Shown here one piece after another: positions 33,909 to 43,173 of a DNA stretch of 64,000 nt. The translations under genes were made by a program, and so were the position numbers. Source of the DNA: Lapidilactobacillus wuchangensis (GTDB lineage Bacteria > Bacillota > Bacilli > Lactobacillales > Lactobacillaceae). The first letter of the stretch is position 1; every line of letters begins with the position of its first letter. The stretch is from positions 1 to 64,000 of the forward strand of contig NZ_RHOU01000005.1 of the NCBI RefSeq assembly GCF_003946645.1, given 5' to 3'. A model generated the notes under the pieces. The model ran no database searches. It was given only the letters and a program-made list of their open reading frames with translations, and was not told the DNA's origin.

Positions 33909-36900
33909 ATGGCAGGTAAAATTCCAGCTGGTGAATTTAATACTCGTGTAAGTCTTGATGGTGAGCAACCTGTCAAAACACTGAAGCAAATGCGTTCAGA
34001 GGTCTCCTCTTTGACAGCATCTTGGCGAGCCCAATCTGCTGAGCTAAAAACTGCAGGTGACATGGTTGGTTCTGCAAAAACAAAGTTTGAAGGTTTATCA
34101 AATGCAGTTTCTAAGCAGAAGGATTATGTTGCACGTTTAAAAAAAGAGCAGGATGCTTTAGACACTTCAACTAATAAAGGTGCCGAAGAGTCGGCAAAAT
34201 TAGAAAAGCAGATTTCATCAGCAACCATTAAACTTTCTTCATTGACCACGCAGCAATCTAAGGCCAAAGATTCATTGAAGTATTATGAGTCCGGATTAGC
34301 TAGCGCCCAGACCGAATTACGCAGCATTAGTGAAACCTCACGTTCTTATGTGACTCGATTACAGGCTGAGGGTAAACAAACTGCTGCTAATAAGGCTGAA
34401 ATGAGTGGCTTACGTGGCTCTTATGAAAAGATGTCATCAATTTATAAGATTCAGTCTGAGGAACTTGCTAAGATTGAACGCGAGTCCGGTAAAACGAGTG
34501 AAGCTTACTCAAAGCAGTCAGTTCGTGTTAATCAAACTGCCACTGATATGGCCAAAGCTAAAACTCGAATGTCTGAACTTGATAGCGAGATGCGAAAGGC
34601 TAATCCATCAGTTTTTGATAAGTTACGTTCGCATTTGAAGAGTGTTAATAGCGAAGCTGATAAGACGCCGGGACTTTTTAAGAAGATCGTTGCTGGTGGT
34701 GTTGTTAGTAATGCAATTACCAGTGGCTGGCAGGCATTATCTGGTAGCATCAAATCTACTGTTAAATCAGGGCTGGCATTGAATGAGGCCGGCGAAGAGC
34801 TTGGTAATACTTGGAAAAACATGGGTAAGTCCAGCAATGATATTGGTATTATGGGTGACCAACTTGGTTATTTACGGTCTCAAACAGGTGCAACTGGTAT
34901 TGAAATTAATACTTTGCAGAAGACAGTTGATACTTTTACTGGTGGTGTTACTGAAAAGACAGTAGTTATTAGTGCCGGACTTGCTGGTATTGCGACGGCT
35001 AGTCATATTGGCGGCGAAGGTATGGACGGCTTGTCCAAATCTTTGGCCCGTGTATTAGCTTCTGGTAATTTAACGACTTCTGGCTTGGCCAAACTTGAAA
35101 AATTAGCCCCAACTTTAGGCGAGCAGTTATCAAAGGCAGCGGGCGTTAGTCAGACTGCTTTTAATGACATGGTTGCTAAGGGAAAGATTAACGCTAATGA
35201 TTTAAAAGATTTACTGTATAAGATTGGTACTACCAGCAGCAAGACTTTTGATGAGTATGGCAAGACCTCTAAAGGTGCCATGGCTCAAATTCAAGGCGGC
35301 TGGACAACTTTAAAAGCAAATATGACTAAACCACTGTTGGATGTTAAGAATAGTGGGATGACCAATTTAGCTTCTTTGGTGAATAGCCCGGTACTTCAAA
35401 AAGCGGCCACTAGTTTAGGTGTTGGTGTCGCAAATATAGCAGCCAAAGGTGAAGCATTCTTAGCTTATATTGCCAAACATAAAAGTGATGTGACTGGTAT
35501 TGCCGGCGATATTTTCAAAATTGGCAAAATTGCTGGTGAAGAAGTTTGGTCAATCTTTAAAGACGTAATCAAGGAAGCCGCCGGTTGGCTTGGTGTTGGT
35601 GGTAAAAATGCTAAGACCATGAAAGATCCTTTGGAGGCTATTCACGATGTTCTTGATGCGATTGTTAAGAATAAATCTGGCATTGAAACGACTACTAAAG
35701 TTGTGATGAGCCTTTTTGCAATTAAAAAGGCATTAGGTTTTGCTTCGGCTCTGAGTCATGTAACAGGCGGGCTAGAAAAGCTAGGTAGCTCCAAAATTGT
35801 TGGTGGAATTCTGAACCTTAACAAAAGCCTTGTCAATGGCAGCAAATTAGGTGGCGTCGGCCAATCAATCAAGTCGGCTGGTGGTTTAAAAGGTTTATCA
35901 ACAGCTGGCAAAGTTAGTACTGGTCTGGCCGGGGCCGGAGTTGCCTTGGATGCCGGAATTGATATCTACTCAGCCATCAAAGAAAAAAATCCAACCAAGA
36001 AATTTGAAGATTTTGGCTCTGGTGCCGGTAAAGCAATTGGTGGTGGACTTGGCCTGTTTTTTGGCGGCCCGCTTGGTGCTGCTGTTGGTGCCAAAATTGG
36101 TGGTGTTATCGGTAAATGGGGCGGCTTAGGTACTAAAAAATTTATGGATGGCTGGAATAAAGCGGGTTCTAAGAAGAAACCGGATGACTGGCTTGAAGGA
36201 ATTGGCTGGAACGCCCATAAGATGTCGACCAAAATTGGCAAGTGGTGGAATGATAACCAAAAAGCCAATGAGAAGGCCCAAAAGAAACAACAAAAGGCCC
36301 AAGATAAAGCTAACAAGGCTGCTCAAAAGAAATGGAATTCCTATTGGTCTAATGTTAGCAAGGGTTGGACTAAATTCTGGGGTAATGTTGGTAAGAATGA
36401 TGATAAGTCAGTTGCTAAACGTAAAAAAGCCCAAGAAAAAGTCAATAAAACACTTCAAAAAAATTGGAATTCTTACTGGTCTAATGTTGGCAAAGGTTGG
36501 AACAAACATTGGAGTAGCGTCGGAAAAGCCAATGATAAGGCCTTTGCCAAACGGAAACGTGATCAAGCTGCGACTAATAAAGCTATCTCAAAGTCAATGA
36601 GTGCCTGGTGGTCAGGTATTCAAAAAAATTGGAATAGTTTTTGGTCTAGTGTCGGTAAAAAAGGTAGTTCGGGGATGAATTCACTTCATTCCACAATTAC
36701 TAGGCGAAATAACCAGATAGGCAAGAGTTGGCGTGAGATGTGGTCAGGTCTTGCAAGTTGGTTCGGTGGTATTTGGTCAGGAATAAAGAAACATGCAAAG
36801 TCTGGTATGAATGGTGTAATTGATATTATCAATGGCGCAATTGGTGGTATCAACTTTGTTTGGGAGAAATTCACCGGTAAGAATGCTATAAAGAAATTAC

Positions 36901-38120
36901 AAAGGCTATCAACTGGTGGTGTCGTTGGGTCAATGCAGAAAGTCATGTTAAATGATGGCGTTGGCTCCAATTGGAAAGAATTATTTGTCACGCCTAGTGG
37001 TCATGCTGGAATGTTTAAAGAGCGCAATAAGATTAGCTATTTGCCTAGGGGGACCCGTGTTTTCAACGGCGACGAAAGCAAGTCAATTATGTCATCAATC
37101 GGTATAGAACACTTTGCAAACGGTGGTGTTATTGGCGATATTGGCAACTTCTTTAAATCTGGTTGGGACAAACTAGAAATGGTTGGTAAGTGGCTGTCAG
37201 CACCACAAAAGTATGTTTCAAGCATGATCAATAATGCCGTTAATGGCGCCTTTGCAGATGTACAAATGTTTACTGACTTAGGAAGAGGTATTGGACATCA
37301 AATGATTGGTGGCGTTGCCGACTGGTTCAAGAAACAGTTAAAAGGTATAGAGGATAAACTCCAAGAATCATCTGCTGGCAGTGGGGCCGCCTATAGTCCT
37401 TCGTTAATCAAAAAGGCTGCGGCACAAATGCATGCAAATCCAACTGATGCTTATATTAAGATGCTTGGCCAAGTTATTATGAGTGAATCTGGTGGCAAAA
37501 GTGTTGTCCAGCAAATTCATGATGTGAACTCCGGCGGTAATGAAGCTAGAGGTATCTTGCAATACACACCACCAACCTTTGGCTATTATGCCGTCAAAGG
37601 TCATAAGAATATTATGAGTCCTTTTGATCAGTTACTCGCTTTTTTCAATAATTCTGACTGGAAGAATGCCATTGGTTGGACGACGATTTGGGGTAAGCGC
37701 AAGGTTGATTGGTTACATTCAGGGCCTCAAGGACACAGAAGATTTGCAAATGGTGGTTTTACTAATAAACCGGCTATATTTGGTGACCAGGGGCTTGAAG
37801 CAGCAATTCCAATGTCTGCCTTAAAGTCTAGTCGCGGCTATGAAATGCTTGGTAAGACAGCTGCTGCCATGGCTGCCCGCGACAATATTTCGGACAATTC
37901 AGAAAATAATAAAGAGTTAAATAACAAGTTGGATGATGTTATTTTGCTTATGAAACAAATGATAAAGGGACAGAATGAATTGCTTACTGCTTTGGTTGAA
38001 AAGAATTTGACGATTAATACTAAAACCTTAAATAAGGTAATGGCTCCAGAACAGTCATTTACTAATCGTCAACGTCAAGTCTTGGCTCAAAGGGGGATTG
38101 CAATTGACACAAGAATCTAA
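33909..38120 (+). CDS. Tape measure protein with lysozyme-like C-terminus
   Basis: 1403 aa. Coiled-coil N-terminus (residues 1-240), a tape-measure core with ALNEAGEELGNTWKNMGKSS, hydrophobic segments (residues 680-750), a Trp-rich repeat at about 778-927 (NSYWSNV.KGW.K.W..VGK), and an SLT/lysozyme-like domain at about 1163-1260 (LGQVIMSESGGKSVVQQIHD, GILQYTPPTFGYYA). Sets tail length and cuts peptidoglycan during DNA entry. Confidence 0.92.
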   Translation: MAGKIPAGEFNTRVSLDGEQPVKTLKQMRSEVSSLTASWRAQSAELKTAGDMVGSAKTKFEGLSNAVSKQKDYVARLKKEQDALDTSTNKGAEESAKLEKQISSATIKLSSLTTQQSKAKDSLKYYESGLASAQTELRSISETSRSYVTRLQAEGKQTAANKAEMSGLRGSYEKMSSIYKIQSEELAKIERESGKTSEAYSKQSVRVNQTATDMAKAKTRMSELDSEMRKANPSVFDKLRSHLKSVNSEADKTPGLFKKIVAGGVVSNAITSGWQALSGSIKSTVKSGLALNEAGEELGNTWKNMGKSSNDIGIMGDQLGYLRSQTGATGIEINTLQKTVDTFTGGVTEKTVVISAGLAGIATASHIGGEGMDGLSKSLARVLASGNLTTSGLAKLEKLAPTLGEQLSKAAGVSQTAFNDMVAKGKINANDLKDLLYKIGTTSSKTFDEYGKTSKGAMAQIQGGWTTLKANMTKPLLDVKNSGMTNLASLVNSPVLQKAATSLGVGVANIAAKGEAFLAYIAKHKSDVTGIAGDIFKIGKIAGEEVWSIFKDVIKEAAGWLGVGGKNAKTMKDPLEAIHDVLDAIVKNKSGIETTTKVVMSLFAIKKALGFASALSHVTGGLEKLGSSKIVGGILNLNKSLVNGSKLGGVGQSIKSAGGLKGLSTAGKVSTGLAGAGVALDAGIDIYSAIKEKNPTKKFEDFGSGAGKAIGGGLGLFFGGPLGAAVGAKIGGVIGKWGGLGTKKFMDGWNKAGSKKKPDDWLEGIGWNAHKMSTKIGKWWNDNQKANEKAQKKQQKAQDKANKAAQKKWNSYWSNVSKGWTKFWGNVGKNDDKSVAKRKKAQEKVNKTLQKNWNSYWSNVGKGWNKHWSSVGKANDKAFAKRKRDQAATNKAISKSMSAWWSGIQKNWNSFWSSVGKKGSSGMNSLHSTITRRNNQIGKSWREMWSGLASWFGGIWSGIKKHAKSGMNGVIDIINGAIGGINFVWEKFTGKNAIKKLQRLSTGGVVGSMQKVMLNDGVGSNWKELFVTPSGHAGMFKERNKISYLPRGTRVFNGDESKSIMSSIGIEHFANGGVIGDIGNFFKSGWDKLEMVGKWLSAPQKYVSSMINNAVNGAFADVQMFTDLGRGIGHQMIGGVADWFKKQLKGIEDKLQESSAGSGAAYSPSLIKKAAAQMHANPTDAYIKMLGQVIMSESGGKSVVQQIHDVNSGGNEARGILQYTPPTFGYYAVKGHKNIMSPFDQLLAFFNNSDWKNAIGWTTIWGKRKVDWLHSGPQGHRRFANGGFTNKPAIFGDQGLEAAIPMSALKSSRGYEMLGKTAAAMAARDNISDNSENNKELNNKLDDVILLMKQMIKGQNELLTALVEKNLTINTKTLNKVMAPEQSFTNRQRQVLAQRGIAIDTRI

Positions 38121-38838
38121 TCAATATGGGTTTAGATTTAATGGCCATCATTCAAGTGAATTCTCAGTTTATGTTGTTTACGGCTCAGAAACTGAAGGCT
38201 ATCCTGCCAAGACTAAGGATTTGGTAACATTACCAGGATCAAGTCAGGTTCTTGATTTGTCTAATCTATATGGTCCTGTTTACGGAGAAAGGACTAAATC
38301 TTTAACGCTGGTGCTTGCAGGTGAAGCATTACTTGGCCGTGAACAGATGACTCAAGCATGGACACGAGTGATTAACTGGTTAATGAAACCAGACCATAAG
38401 GTGGTTTATCAGAGTGATTTAATGCCTGAATATCATTATTTGGCCGAGGTACAGAATGCACCTTCATTAAGTGAAGTGAATGATGCCGGGCAGTTAACGA
38501 TTGAATTTCAATGCTACTCTTTCCGAATCAAAAACAAACCTGAATTTGATGATATATGGGATGATTTCAACTTTGATACTGGTGTGGCACAAGAAACTCA
38601 TTATATTGGTTCAACCTCAACTCCTGGTGTTTTAATTAATACTGGTGTTGCCGAAGTGCCGACTACCGTTAAAGCTAGCGAAGCAGTCACTTTAATTATC
38701 AATAGTGAACAATATGAACTACAAGTCGGTGACAATTCTTCAACAGAGTTAGTCCTAATGCCGGGTGAGAATGACATTACGATTAGGGGAAGCACTACTG
38801 CGAAGGTAGATTTCAGCTGGTATCAAGAGGTGATTTAA
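38104..38838 (+). CDS. Distal tail protein (Dit)
   Basis: About 244 aa. Sipho_tail N-terminal domain (FRFNGHHSSEFSVYV) and a C-terminal galectin-like part. TTG 38104 after AAAGGGGG; joins tube and baseplate. Confidence 0.85.
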   Translation: MTQESNQYGFRFNGHHSSEFSVYVVYGSETEGYPAKTKDLVTLPGSSQVLDLSNLYGPVYGERTKSLTLVLAGEALLGREQMTQAWTRVINWLMKPDHKVVYQSDLMPEYHYLAEVQNAPSLSEVNDAGQLTIEFQCYSFRIKNKPEFDDIWDDFNFDTGVAQETHYIGSTSTPGVLINTGVAEVPTTVKASEAVTLIINSEQYELQVGDNSSTELVLMPGENDITIRGSTTAKVDFSWYQEVI

Positions 38839-40775
38839 TGTATCAAGTCTTTATTAAGCAATCGTGGAATGGTAAAGAACTATTAATTCATAGTGCGCAT
38901 AATAATATGTTAAAAGTGGCTAATGGTGTTGTTACTCTGGATGTCGCTGCTATTCCATCTTTTACTTTTACTATTTACGCAAATAATCCTGGTTATGATC
39001 AGCTGCATTATTTAACGACATTTGTTAGAGTGTTTGATACAAGAAATCAAAGAAATATCTTTGAGGGCCGCATTTTAGTTCCCAGTGAGCCCTTGGAAAG
39101 CAATGGCCAAATTTATAAGGAATATACCTGCGAGGGCTACGAAGCATTTCTGCATGACAGCAGGCCTGATTTTGTAGATTTTACAAATCAAACACGAGCA
39201 CAAATTCTTACCACGCTAATTAATAAGCATAATCAACAAATGAAGGATGGCGGTAATGATTTTAAATGCATTAAGCTGGGAAATATTGATTTGGGAAGTT
39301 CCGCCATCTCTTACCGATATACTGATGACAATGTTGATACCTTTGAAAATATTAGCAATCTAATTCTTGCTGATGGCTTTGAAATGGCGCTTCGGGTAGT
39401 CAATGGTGATTTATATCTTGATGCCGCTAAATCAATTGGTGGCAAAGGACAGCAAAAAATTGAATTAAAAAAGAATTTATTATCATTTACCAGAAGTATT
39501 GATCCTACTTCCTTGGTGACCGCATTTAAGCCGTTGGGGAATGTAATTGATACTAATGATGATAATACTGACAAAGGGACTGCCAGACTGACAATTGCAT
39601 CAGTCAATAATGGCAGTCCTTTAATTCGTAACGAAAAATTGATTAGTGAATTTGGCTTAATAGTTGGTAGTAACACTTGGGATGATATTACAGATGCAAA
39701 TTTATTAAAAAGTACTGGGATTAGTTACTTTAACGGTCTATCAGTGGCTAGTGTCACCACTCAAATACAAGCAGTTGATTTATCCCTCGTTGATCAGAGT
39801 AAAAAGCAAGACCCGTTATTGTGTGGTTGGTCTTATCGGACTGTAATTTCGGTAAAAGGGATTGATGCAGTTTTTCGAATCACTCAGCAAACTTTAAATC
39901 TTAATAATGTCGAGCAAAATACTATTACAATTGGTGATCGGGTTGTCGGTCAGGAGAGTTATGATGCTTTATTTGCTGCTGATGTAAAAGCAATGGCAGA
40001 TATCAAAGCAAAAGTCGATTATCAGAACAAAAAATTAGCTGAAATGAAACAGTTGTCCACTGATTATCGAACTGCCAATGATAAACAGATTGCTTCGCTG
40101 CTTGAAAAAATCAAAGAGCTAGAATCAACAGGTGCCAGTTACTTTGAGGGCTCAATTATTGACGTCTCTGAATTTCAGGGTTCAATAAACTGGAATCAAG
40201 TTGTTAGTGGTGGCTTAGCACTAGGGATTATTAGAATTCAAGACGGTAGCGACTATCAGGATAAAACCTATCAAGTGAATGTACCAGGGGCTATTGCAGC
40301 AGGCGCTAATTATGCGGTTTATGCTTATTTTCACGCCTTGAATCCAAGCGATGCGGTAACTGAAGCAACGGATTTCTATAATCGAACCCAAAAAGTAATT
40401 ACTGGAAATGTTCAACCGCGTTTCTATGCAATTGACGTTGAGGCGCCAACTGTCACTAACGGAACCATGAGGGATGCTGTTAATTCTTATATGAATGCAC
40501 TGAACAATCTTGGCGTAAGTGATGCTAAGATTGTTCTTTACATTTCTAATAATTTATACAGCAGCTTCAATCTTGATGTTTCGCGAGCAGGGGCAGTTTG
40601 GCTGCCAACATACGGCGCCAATGATGGAAATATTCCAACTAATTACAAACCGAATTTTGCTTATGACCTTTGGCAGTATACCAGTGTTGGCAAAGTTTCT
40701 GGTATTAATGCCAATGTTGACATGAACACTAGCCCAAGCAGTCGCTTTAAAGAAAATTATCTAAAAAAGGGGTGA
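38838..40775 (+). CDS. Tail-associated lysin (Tal) with C-terminal GH25 muramidase
   Basis: 645 aa. Residues 1-390 resemble the prophage tail/endopeptidase base; a coiled segment follows (about 390-435); residues 440-640 form a GH25 muramidase (IIDVSEFQGSINW, YAIDVEAP catalytic acid pair, YDLWQYTS). Probably opens the wall at infection. Confidence 0.87.
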   Translation: MYQVFIKQSWNGKELLIHSAHNNMLKVANGVVTLDVAAIPSFTFTIYANNPGYDQLHYLTTFVRVFDTRNQRNIFEGRILVPSEPLESNGQIYKEYTCEGYEAFLHDSRPDFVDFTNQTRAQILTTLINKHNQQMKDGGNDFKCIKLGNIDLGSSAISYRYTDDNVDTFENISNLILADGFEMALRVVNGDLYLDAAKSIGGKGQQKIELKKNLLSFTRSIDPTSLVTAFKPLGNVIDTNDDNTDKGTARLTIASVNNGSPLIRNEKLISEFGLIVGSNTWDDITDANLLKSTGISYFNGLSVASVTTQIQAVDLSLVDQSKKQDPLLCGWSYRTVISVKGIDAVFRITQQTLNLNNVEQNTITIGDRVVGQESYDALFAADVKAMADIKAKVDYQNKKLAEMKQLSTDYRTANDKQIASLLEKIKELESTGASYFEGSIIDVSEFQGSINWNQVVSGGLALGIIRIQDGSDYQDKTYQVNVPGAIAAGANYAVYAYFHALNPSDAVTEATDFYNRTQKVITGNVQPRFYAIDVEAPTVTNGTMRDAVNSYMNALNNLGVSDAKIVLYISNNLYSSFNLDVSRAGAVWLPTYGANDGNIPTNYKPNFAYDLWQYTSVGKVSGINANVDMNTSPSSRFKENYLKKG

Positions 40776-40776
40776 G

Positions 40777-41373
40777 ATGATGGCAGAAGTAAGTGGAAAA
40801 ACTGAGTATCAGGATCCAAGTTCAATACCAGAAAAACAAACTTTTTCACCTGATAATATTGATCCAATTGCTTTAGATATTGCACGTTTTATTAGAACAA
40901 AAATGTATGGTGCAGATGTCCGTGAATCGTTAGCGCGTTGGGTTGAAATTACCCAAGCTGTTTTGGATTACTATGGTGTCGATTCCATTAAGTTTAAAAA
41001 TGACTTAATGGTTCAACAAAACAAAGTCACTCAGCGGCAAGATGATGTTACCAATCAATTTACTCAGATTCTAGCAAATATTACCTCGGACAGTGAACTG
41101 ATAAATGCTAGAACCGACGTAACTGGCAAAAACTATCAAACGCTAAAAAAGCGATTAGATACTATGCAACTTGAAACAGCAATTTTGTTAGATGCTGAGG
41201 GAGTAACTGAAATCAGAACGCTGCAGCTAACTGGGTTAACTACCACAAGCACTCCGTATAAGTATGAACTAATTAGTACTGTAATCGGTGACAGCTTTAA
41301 CAAAAATAATCGTGGATTGATTATCAAGAACTTGTCTAATATTAATTTTGAGAAAGTAAGTGATATTGCATGA
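40777..41373 (+). CDS. Baseplate/receptor-binding-associated protein
   Basis: 198 aa. N-terminus DPIALDIARFIRTKMYGADVRESLARWVE is typical of lactobacillus tail proteins. The rest is coiled. ATG after AAGGGGTGAG. Confidence 0.7.
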   Translation: MMAEVSGKTEYQDPSSIPEKQTFSPDNIDPIALDIARFIRTKMYGADVRESLARWVEITQAVLDYYGVDSIKFKNDLMVQQNKVTQRQDDVTNQFTQILANITSDSELINARTDVTGKNYQTLKKRLDTMQLETAILLDAEGVTEIRTLQLTGLTTTSTPYKYELISTVIGDSFNKNNRGLIIKNLSNINFEKVSDIA

Positions 41374-41717
41374 CAGAAATCGTTAAGGTAATGCAGACGG
41401 ATACGACCGGTAATCAGACGCAAGTTTATCCACAAACTCATGTGGATGCAATTGTTGGGCTGGATGATGAAATTAAAAATCATATTACAGCACCGACAGC
41501 TGGAAATGACGGATTATCGGCCTATGAAATTGCAGTTAAAGATGGTTTTAGTGGAACAGAGGTTCAATGGTTAGCAAGCCTAAAAGGGACTAACGGTACG
41601 AATGCTACTACAACCAGTGCTGCTACTTCGGCTGCTAACGGCCTAATGAGCGCCGCTGACAAAAAGAAACTTGATTCTGTACCGGTAATTTCTTTTGTAA
41701 AGGTAAAGGATGTGTAA
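41370..41717 (+). CDS. Tail fibre-associated protein
   Basis: 115 aa. GLSAYEIAVKDGFSGTEVQW and SAADKKKLDS are motifs recurrent in phage fibres. ATGA overlap with the previous gene. Confidence 0.7.
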   Translation: MTEIVKVMQTDTTGNQTQVYPQTHVDAIVGLDDEIKNHITAPTAGNDGLSAYEIAVKDGFSGTEVQWLASLKGTNGTNATTTSAATSAANGLMSAADKKKLDSVPVISFVKVKDV

Positions 41718-41720
41718 TTG

Positions 41721-42146
41721 ATGGCTAGTTATGTAGCAAATATGAAAGATGAGCAAAACAATATTATTTATCCAGTTGCGCGATATGATGATCTGATTAA
41801 TCGCCCAGCAGCGCCAATTGATACTGGTTGGGTTGCATTGGCAATTACTAATGCTACTGGTAATCTATGGATTCGTAGAATTGGTAGTCGCGTAATCGTC
41901 AATGGTAAAATTCATTTCTCAAAGGATGCGATTCCAACATCTCCAGTAAATTTATGTACAACTATCCCAGACAATATGGTTTGGCACGACACTAACAAAA
42001 CAGGGCGCTATAGCTTTTTCTCGGCATTTTCTCCGTTGACAGAAAATATGGCCCGGTTACAACTAAATGCTGCTACAATTGCAATTTTGAATTGTACGGC
42101 ATCAGCAAATGATTATCAGATCGATATGGAATGGGAGGTAGATTAA
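41721..42146 (+). CDS. Putative tail-tip/receptor-binding protein
   Basis: About 141 aa, beta-rich with TGWVALAITNATGNLWIRR. Could be a receptor-binding head domain; not clearly identified. Confidence 0.6.
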   Translation: MASYVANMKDEQNNIIYPVARYDDLINRPAAPIDTGWVALAITNATGNLWIRRIGSRVIVNGKIHFSKDAIPTSPVNLCTTIPDNMVWHDTNKTGRYSFFSAFSPLTENMARLQLNAATIAILNCTASANDYQIDMEWEVD

Positions 42147-42148
42147 TA

Positions 42149-42469
42149 ATGAAAATTCAATATGAAATTGATCCTAATGGCGCATTAACTGGGCATACTC
42201 GTTTAGTTAGTTTAGATACTGATTCCACAGAGAATTGGCATGATGGCTGGGTGAGTGACGGATTTAGTCAGCATAAATTTATTAATGGTAATTGGGTAGG
42301 CAGTGATGATGATTATGAAAAGCCTGTACCAGTATTAACTGATCAGGAAAAAGTCAATATCGCACTAACCAAGGAACTAGCTGATACTAAATTACAATTG
42401 GAAACCGCCAATAATGGTTTAATCGCCTTAAAAAAAGAAGTTGCTGAAATGAAAGGAGCGCAAGCATAA
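42149..42469 (+). CDS. Hypothetical tail-region protein
   Basis: 106 aa from ATG 42149 (GGGAGG). C-terminal coiled coil KELADTKLQLETANNGLIAL. Not identified. Confidence 0.65.
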   Translation: MKIQYEIDPNGALTGHTRLVSLDTDSTENWHDGWVSDGFSQHKFINGNWVGSDDDYEKPVPVLTDQEKVNIALTKELADTKLQLETANNGLIALKKEVAEMKGAQA

Positions 42470-42582
42470 TGGCTTATCTTTTAACTTATTACCAGATGAA
42501 GAAATTTAATGATGATGATATGAAGTTGTTCGTGACTATTGGCTGGATTACTCAAGAACAATATGATTCTGTTAAAGCCTAA
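42469..42582 (+). CDS. XkdX-family small protein
   Basis: 37 aa, TAATG overlap. LTYYQMKKFNDDDMKLFVT and GWITQEQYDSV match the XkdX family. Confidence 0.75.
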   Translation: MAYLLTYYQMKKFNDDDMKLFVTIGWITQEQYDSVKA

Positions 42583-42614
42583 ATTATTAAGAATAAGCCA
42601 AGGGAGGAATGCAA

Positions 42615-42938
42615 ATGCCACCGCACCAAATATTTGGCCTATCATGGGCTGAAATGCTTTCCATTCTTAGCATTCTTGGCATAATTTATGCTGGAATTAA
42701 GGGACTTTTAAGAAATTTTAGAAATACTATTATGGATCCGCTCAATCGGCAAATGAAGCAGCTATCAGATGCTATCAAAGAGCTATCAAAAAATTCTATT
42801 TCTGAACACCAAAAGTTGGAAAACCATTTGAATGCGCATGATATTCATTTTGCCAAGAATGATGAGGATATTAATCTTTTAAAACAAACAGTAGGTATCA
42901 AGAAAAGGAATAGGGATGAAACTAATGAAGAAAATTGA
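42615..42938 (+). CDS. Lysis-region membrane protein, XhlA-like
   Basis: About 107 aa. One N-terminal transmembrane helix (MLSILSILGIIYAGI) and a coiled coil. Precedes the holin. GGGAGG places the start at 42615. Confidence 0.65.
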   Translation: MPPHQIFGLSWAEMLSILSILGIIYAGIKGLLRNFRNTIMDPLNRQMKQLSDAIKELSKNSISEHQKLENHLNAHDIHFAKNDEDINLLKQTVGIKKRNRDETNEEN

Positions 42939-43173
42939 TTGGGCATCAAGAATTAAGAATAAAACTTTTTGGCTGGCGTTAGTGCCGGCTATTTTATTGC
43001 TCGTTCAAACTGTTTTGACTCCATTTGGGTATAAGTGGGATTTTGGTGTATTAAATGCAGAATTAGCCGCAATTATTAACGCTGCTTTTGCAGTATTAAC
43101 TATTTTAGGTGTTGTCAATGATCCAACTAGTTTGGGCTTTACTGATAAGGAGGGAAAGAATGAAGTTAAATAA
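42916..43173 (+). CDS. Holin, phi LC3 type
   Basis: 85 aa. IDWASRIKNKTFWLALVPAI, a second segment IINAAFAVLTILGVVNDPTS and the DPTSLGFTDK ending are family marks. Two transmembrane helices. Confidence 0.9.
   Translation: MKLMKKIDWASRIKNKTFWLALVPAILLLVQTVLTPFGYKWDFGVLNAELAAIINAAFAVLTILGVVNDPTSLGFTDKEGKNEVK

Noticed and set aside
36148-36600. 150-aa reading frame (+)
   Set aside because: Lys/Arg-rich out-of-frame shadow of the repetitive part of the tape measure gene.
36300-36600. Possible CRISPR-like spaced repeats
   Set aside because: Repeats are coding, of unequal length and diverged; they encode Trp-rich protein repeats. No CRISPR array in the window.
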